From UBA4717 sp002404395 (lineage in GTDB: Bacteria > Bacillota > Clostridia > Oscillospirales > CAG-272): a stretch of 8,206 bases of DNA. Positions within the stretch are counted from its first letter, which is position 1; each line of letters opens with the position of its first letter. Below, piece by piece: positions 5,937 to 8,206 of the stretch. Where the stretch lies: NCBI GenBank assembly GCA_937902275.1, contig CALFNW010000153.1:1-8206 (forward strand), in the 5' to 3' direction. Below the pieces are notes generated by a model. The model saw only the letters and a program-made list of their open reading frames with translations, made no database searches and was not told the origin of the DNA. The position numbers were made by a program, and so were the translations under genes.

Positions 5937-6039
5937 AGTGCGGTCTCCGCAAAGTGAAATTTCAAGTTTCACGTCCCAAAATTTCGCGCCGATCTCGGCG
6001 CGAAATTTTATGTTTACTTTTTGAGTCGGCTGTGCCGAC
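5937..6039 (+). ncRNA. Structured leader element in front of mnmM (copy B of the repeated element)
   Basis: Order of parts: the block AGTGCGGTCTCCGC (5937-5950), matching copy A at 12 of 14 bases; the stem GTGAAA (5954-5959) with TTTCAC (5967-5972) around a 7-nt loop; the box CGTCCC (5972-5977); a long palindromic hairpin (5978-6009) and T-rich tail (to 6022); and the triloop hairpin GTCGGC-TGT-GCCGAC (6025-6039), ending 12 nt before the mnmM ATG. The second stem has the same geometry as in copy A but an almost entirely different sequence, so pairing is conserved and bases are not. In this copy TGCGG-TCT-CCGCA (5939-5951) could also form a hairpin, which copy A cannot do in the same place. 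Confidence 0.5.
5978..6009. terminator. Strong palindromic hairpin between the Gfo/Idh gene and mnmM
   Basis: AAAATTTCGCGCCGA (5978-5992) pairs perfectly with TCGGCGCGAAATTTT (5995-6009): 15 bp, nearly loopless on paper, realistically 14 bp with a 4-nt loop. Being palindromic with A and T flanks it could stop transcription both ways. On the plus strand the tail is ATGTTTACTTTTT. It could end the Gfo/Idh message or act as an attenuator inside the mnmM leader. Confidence 0.6.
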
Positions 6040-6051
6040 ATGGTGATTAGT

Positions 6052-6603
6052 ATGATAGATCTGCTTGAGCTTGAAAAAAGTTTTTTGATACCGCATATCA
6101 AGTCCGGTATGACCGCGGTCGACTATACAATGGGCAACGGTCATGACACCGAATTTTTGTCAAAAGCCGCAGGTCCGGACGGCACGGTTTTCGCTTTTGA
6201 TATTCAGCCGCAGGCGGTAAACAGCACCGCTGACCATCTGCTCTCCGCAAACTGTCCGCAGAATTACCGACTGATCTGCGCCTCGCATCATCGCGTAAAA
6301 GAATTTGTGCACGGACCTGTCAAAGTCGGACTTTTCAACCTCGGATATCTTCCCGGCGGCGATAAACGCATAACCACGCTTCGCGAGACCACGCTTGGGG
6401 CGGTCAAGGCGGCGATCGAGCTTATGGATACCGACGCGGCTTTGCTTATCGCAGTATATCCGGGTCATGCCGAGGGTGAGATCGAGGGTGAGCTGCCGAC
6501 CGAACTGTTCGCCGGATACTCACGCTACAAATACTGTATCGGAAAATTCCGATTCTGCAATTCGCCCGCGTCTCCCTATTTCTTCATTATCGAAACAAAG
6601 TAA
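6052..6603 (+). CDS. mnmM: Class I SAM-dependent tRNA methyltransferase, YtqB/MnmM family
   Basis: The protein has 183 residues. It closely matches Bacillus YtqB, known as MnmM, which transfers a methyl group from S-adenosylmethionine to the 5-aminomethyl group of the tRNA wobble uridine U34. The SAM-binding motif I is VDYTMGNGHDT (23-33), with the acidic Asp50 ending strand 2 (FAFDIQPQA). The family-diagnostic FNLGYLPGGDK is at 95-105, followed by ITT, AVYPGH (134-139) and a C-terminal NSPASPYFFIIE. I chose the ATG at 6052, preceded by GGTGAT (6042-6047). An in-frame ATG at 6040 would add MVIS and abuts the 6025-6039 hairpin, leaving no room for a ribosome site. Older annotations call this family rRNA methylase; the tRNA role is transferred from B. 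subtilis. Confidence 0.9.
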   Translation: MIDLLELEKSFLIPHIKSGMTAVDYTMGNGHDTEFLSKAAGPDGTVFAFDIQPQAVNSTADHLLSANCPQNYRLICASHHRVKEFVHGPVKVGLFNLGYLPGGDKRITTLRETTLGAVKAAIELMDTDAALLIAVYPGHAEGEIEGELPTELFAGYSRYKYCIGKFRFCNSPASPYFFIIETK

Positions 6604-6641
6604 GCGCCCGGACAACGCACATTTGTTCTAAATAAAAAACA

Positions 6642-6727
6642 AAAAGCACTTCGCAATGAACCGACCGCCGGATCGTTAGATTTTTGGGTCTGACTTTTGG
6701 GGCGGTTCATGATCGCGCGGGGCTTTT
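6642..6727. repeat. Nested inverted repeat between convergent genes; likely bidirectional terminator or degraded mobile-element end
   Basis: From outside in, AAAAGC (6642-6647) can pair with GCTTTT (6722-6727), ATGAACCG (6656-6663) pairs perfectly with CGGTTCAT (6703-6710), and GTTAGA (6675-6680) pairs with TCTGAC (6688-6693) with one G-U. On the minus strand the structure is followed by a strong T tract (complement of the A-rich 6631-6645), fitting termination of the minus-strand operon. On the plus strand it ends in CTTTTC, 120 nt beyond the mnmM stop. The TGAACCGCCCC and GTCAGAC elements, read on the minus strand, also resemble end sequences I associate with IS3-type insertion sequences, but no transposase is present. 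Confidence 0.5.
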
Positions 6728-6744
6728 CTGATATGTACTTATCC

Positions 6745-7245
6745 TTATATACGGCCTGTGTTCACGCGTGCAGCGATCTCGGCGGCAAACTCCTCGTCAC
6801 ACTCAAATTTCACGCCGACATTCCGAACAGCGGCGCGTCTGCCATCCTCAGTTGCATACACGAACAGATACTCACTATCGGGAAAAAAGTTCTGAACATA
6901 CGAATACTTTACCGAAAGCTTTTCGCCGAACTCCGAGGCAAGACCGAAATATTTGCAGTTTGACGATGAAAGTCGGCAAACTACCGTGCTTTTATTTCCC
7001 GTAACCTTTGTTACCGAAAGTATCGCTTCCCCGTTTTCCTTATCGGTGATCACGTAGATAAATTCGGAAAGAACGTATCGCTGTGTGACATGGATACCGA
7101 GCGCGGCAATTACGAACGCGAGGATCTGAAAAAACGCACGGTACGGCAAAAATCTTGTAATTACAAACACAGCAGCAGCGGTCATTATAATTGCAAACGC
7201 CGCGTACTTTGAAGAATTTTTCTGCTTACTTATATATTTCATCAT
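6745..7245 (-). CDS. Two-helix membrane protein of unknown function
   Basis: I do not recognise this 166-residue protein. After a short basic N terminus (KYISKQKNSSK), two hydrophobic helices are visible at about residues 14-31 and 35-54, with a very short FLPYR turn. The remaining 110 residues form a soluble, strand-rich domain (YVITDKENGEAILSVTKV and following), probably cytoplasmic because of the positive N terminus and hairpin topology. No signal peptidase site or catalytic motif stands out. It starts 24 nt after the stop of the phosphoesterase gene and is probably the second gene of a two-gene operon. The ribosome site is weak (GCGGTAA upstream), and two adjacent ATG codons (7245, 7242) leave the start ambiguous by one residue. 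Confidence 0.8.
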   Translation of the reverse strand: MMKYISKQKNSSKYAAFAIIMTAAAVFVITRFLPYRAFFQILAFVIAALGIHVTQRYVLSEFIYVITDKENGEAILSVTKVTGNKSTVVCRLSSSNCKYFGLASEFGEKLSVKYSYVQNFFPDSEYLFVYATEDGRRAAVRNVGVKFECDEEFAAEIAARVNTGRI

Positions 7246-7269
7246 AAAATTACCGCTTAATGTATAAAT

Positions 7270-7785
7270 TTATATTGTACCGTGCGAAAACAGTATGTTC
7301 TTCCCCTCAATGGAGATCACGGCATATGAAAACGAGCCGTCGCGCGGTTTTGAAATGCTTCCCGGGTTCAGGATATACAAACCGTGCGTTTCATCGTCTT
7401 CCGGCGGAAGATAGCTGTAATAGCGCTCATGCGTATGACCGAACAGCAAGACATCGGCATTTTTGCTTTTTGCCGCAGCTATAAGCGGATCAAGTCCGCC
7501 TTTGACGCCGTAGCGGTGCCCGTGGGTAAGGAAAAAGCGAAACCCGTACAGATCAATGGTAATTTCGGGGCGCAGGCTGCCGCGGTTAAGATAGCTTGTA
7601 ACATATTCCTCATAATTTCCGTCAACATAGCAGACAGGAATCGCAAGAGATAAACGTTCAAGATCCTTAACGCCGTCGCCGAGATAAAAAATGCAGTCGA
7701 TCCCGCCGGCGTCAAGATGCTTTTCGATCGCTTCTCTCATATACTGACTGCGCTGATGCGAATCCGAAAAAACCAATATTTTCAA
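7270..7785 (-). CDS. YfcE/MJ0936-type metallophosphoesterase
   Basis: This is a cytoplasmic calcineurin-like phosphoesterase of 171 residues with a two-metal active site. Family members hydrolyse phosphodiester bonds in vitro and the physiological substrate is usually unknown. All core ligands are present: Asp8 and His10 (FSDSH), Asp37 (LGDG), Asn57 (DGNYE), His88 (LTHGH), His117 and His119 (GHTH), then NPGS (140-143). The asparagine motif reads GNYE where GNCD is common. The start is a TTG at 7785 preceded by an excellent Shine-Dalgarno complement CCTCCT (7795-7800), 9 nt away. It gives the expected MKILVFSDSH N terminus, so the rare start codon is well supported. It leads an operon with the membrane protein 24 nt downstream. 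Confidence 0.92.
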   Translation of the reverse strand: MKILVFSDSHQRSQYMREAIEKHLDAGGIDCIFYLGDGVKDLERLSLAIPVCYVDGNYEEYVTSYLNRGSLRPEITIDLYGFRFFLTHGHRYGVKGGLDPLIAAAKSKNADVLLFGHTHERYYSYLPPEDDETHGLYILNPGSISKPRDGSFSYAVISIEGKNILFSHGTI

Positions 7786-7849
7786 ATTGCACTCCCTCCT
7801 TTTTTTGCGTCATGGCGACGTTGTTATCACTTTAATTGCTGCCGCGTCA

Positions 7850-7863
7850 TATAATAGTATTAT
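7850..7863. promoter_or_regulatory. Palindrome covering a -10-like box between divergent genes
   Basis: ATAATA-G-TATTAT (7851-7863) is a perfect dyad, and TATAAT (7850-7855) overlaps it. It lies in the 164-nt gap between the phosphoesterase (minus) and the small gene at 7950 (plus). No good -35 box is found at 16-18 bp on either strand, so the promoter call is weak. The dyad could be an operator. A further GC-rich set of competing short stems (7887-7891 with 7910-7914, or 7910-7913 with 7917-7920) lies nearer the plus-strand gene. Confidence 0.3.
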
Positions 7864-7949
7864 CAAACGGCAATACTGTCCGAAAACCGCGCAGATCACA
7901 TCAAGCGGTCGCGGCTCGCGCAGTCAGCCGGTTTATTTGGGGGATCTAT

Positions 7950-8198
7950 ATGAAGCTTGATGAAAACATGAAAAAAAATCTGCTTGCGCTTGACAACGAT
8001 GAAATCAGAAATGTGGTCAGGTCGCTTGCCGATGCGGCGGGAGTCGGAAACAAATTCAAAATTTCCGACTCGGATATCGGGAAACTGCGCGAGGCGGTAA
8101 AAAACGCCACAGACAAGGATGCCGAGCGTGCGATAGAAAAGATCGGTGAAGAAAACGCGCGTCGGATCCTCGGTGAACTCGGAAAAAGCGGCGAGTAA
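7950..8198 (+). CDS. Small helical protein of unknown function
   Basis: This 82-residue, charged, almost wholly alpha-helical protein has no transmembrane segment, no cysteine and no recognisable catalytic motif. It begins MKLDENMKKNLLALDNDEIR and continues with heptad-like spacing of Leu, Ile and Ala, for example IGKLREAVKNA and AERAIEKIGEENARRILGEL, so it may form helical bundles or bind a partner. I chose the ATG at 7950 because GGGGGA (7939-7944) lies 5 nt upstream. An upstream in-frame start at 7836 would add 38 residues of low-complexity, unlikely protein. It is divergent from the phosphoesterase. An ATG at 8204-8206, six bases after the stop, may begin a downstream gene in the same operon, but the window ends there. 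Confidence 0.8.
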   Translation: MKLDENMKKNLLALDNDEIRNVVRSLADAAGVGNKFKISDSDIGKLREAVKNATDKDAERAIEKIGEENARRILGELGKSGE

Positions 8199-8206
8199 AG
8201 CGTATG

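Noticed and set aside
6395..6631. Plus-strand frame overlapping the end of mnmM, ending near the inverted repeat, considered as an IS transposase tail
   Set aside because: Its translation shows no DDE or other transposase motif and most of it is the mnmM sequence in another frame.
7836..7949. N-terminal extension of the small gene starting at 7950
   Set aside because: The extra 38 residues are encoded by an AT dyad and GC hairpins, and GGGGGA sits correctly before 7950.

Overview
The window looks like chromosome from an anaerobic Firmicute of class Clostridia, probably an Oscillospiraceae-like or uncultured lineage. The reasons are a housekeeping ECF transporter block followed by truA, an LDH of Firmicute type, a YtqB/MnmM methyltransferase, GGAG-type ribosome binding sites and moderate GC. 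The placement is an inference from gene content and style, not a measured taxonomy. No rRNA, tRNA, CRISPR array or intact transposase gene was seen.

Layout. (1) 1-2711, plus strand: the 3' end of ecfA2, then ecfT overlapping it by 4 bp, a 115-nt gap holding a structured leader, truA, and mntP overlapping truA by 4 bp. The first three genes match the classic Firmicute order ecfA1-ecfA2-ecfT-truA, but rplM-rpsI, which often follows, is replaced by mntP. (2) 2712-3832: a terminator-like hairpin, a short tandem repeat, a 15-nt hairpin beside the RBS, and L-lactate dehydrogenase. (3) 3835-4584, minus strand: an unnamed protein with a possible PD-(D/E)XK-like nuclease core, convergent with ldh with only 2 bp between stop codons. 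(4) 4585-5930: divergent sigma-A-type promoters, a structured leader of about 150 nt, and a Gfo/Idh/MocA oxidoreductase. (5) 5931-6603: a second copy of the truA-type leader, then mnmM. (6) 6604-7785: a large nested inverted repeat, then a minus-strand pair, a YfcE-type phosphoesterase followed by a two-helix membrane protein. (7) 7950-8198: a small helical protein of unknown function on the plus strand.

The most interesting signal is non-coding. The gaps before truA (TruA makes pseudouridine at tRNA positions 38-40) and mnmM (MnmM modifies the wobble uridine) share one architecture. It consists of a near-identical 14-nt block (12 of 14 bases), a 5-6 bp stem with a 7-nt loop whose sequence differs completely while pairing is kept, a CG(Y)CCC box, a terminator-like hairpin with a T-rich tail, and a 15-nt triloop hairpin 11-12 nt before the start codon. 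The last hairpin, with its T-rich lead-in, also precedes ldh. This is either an undescribed leader RNA tied to tRNA-modification genes or a dispersed intergenic element. Two copies in one window cannot settle which. A second possible switch-like leader precedes the Gfo/Idh gene.
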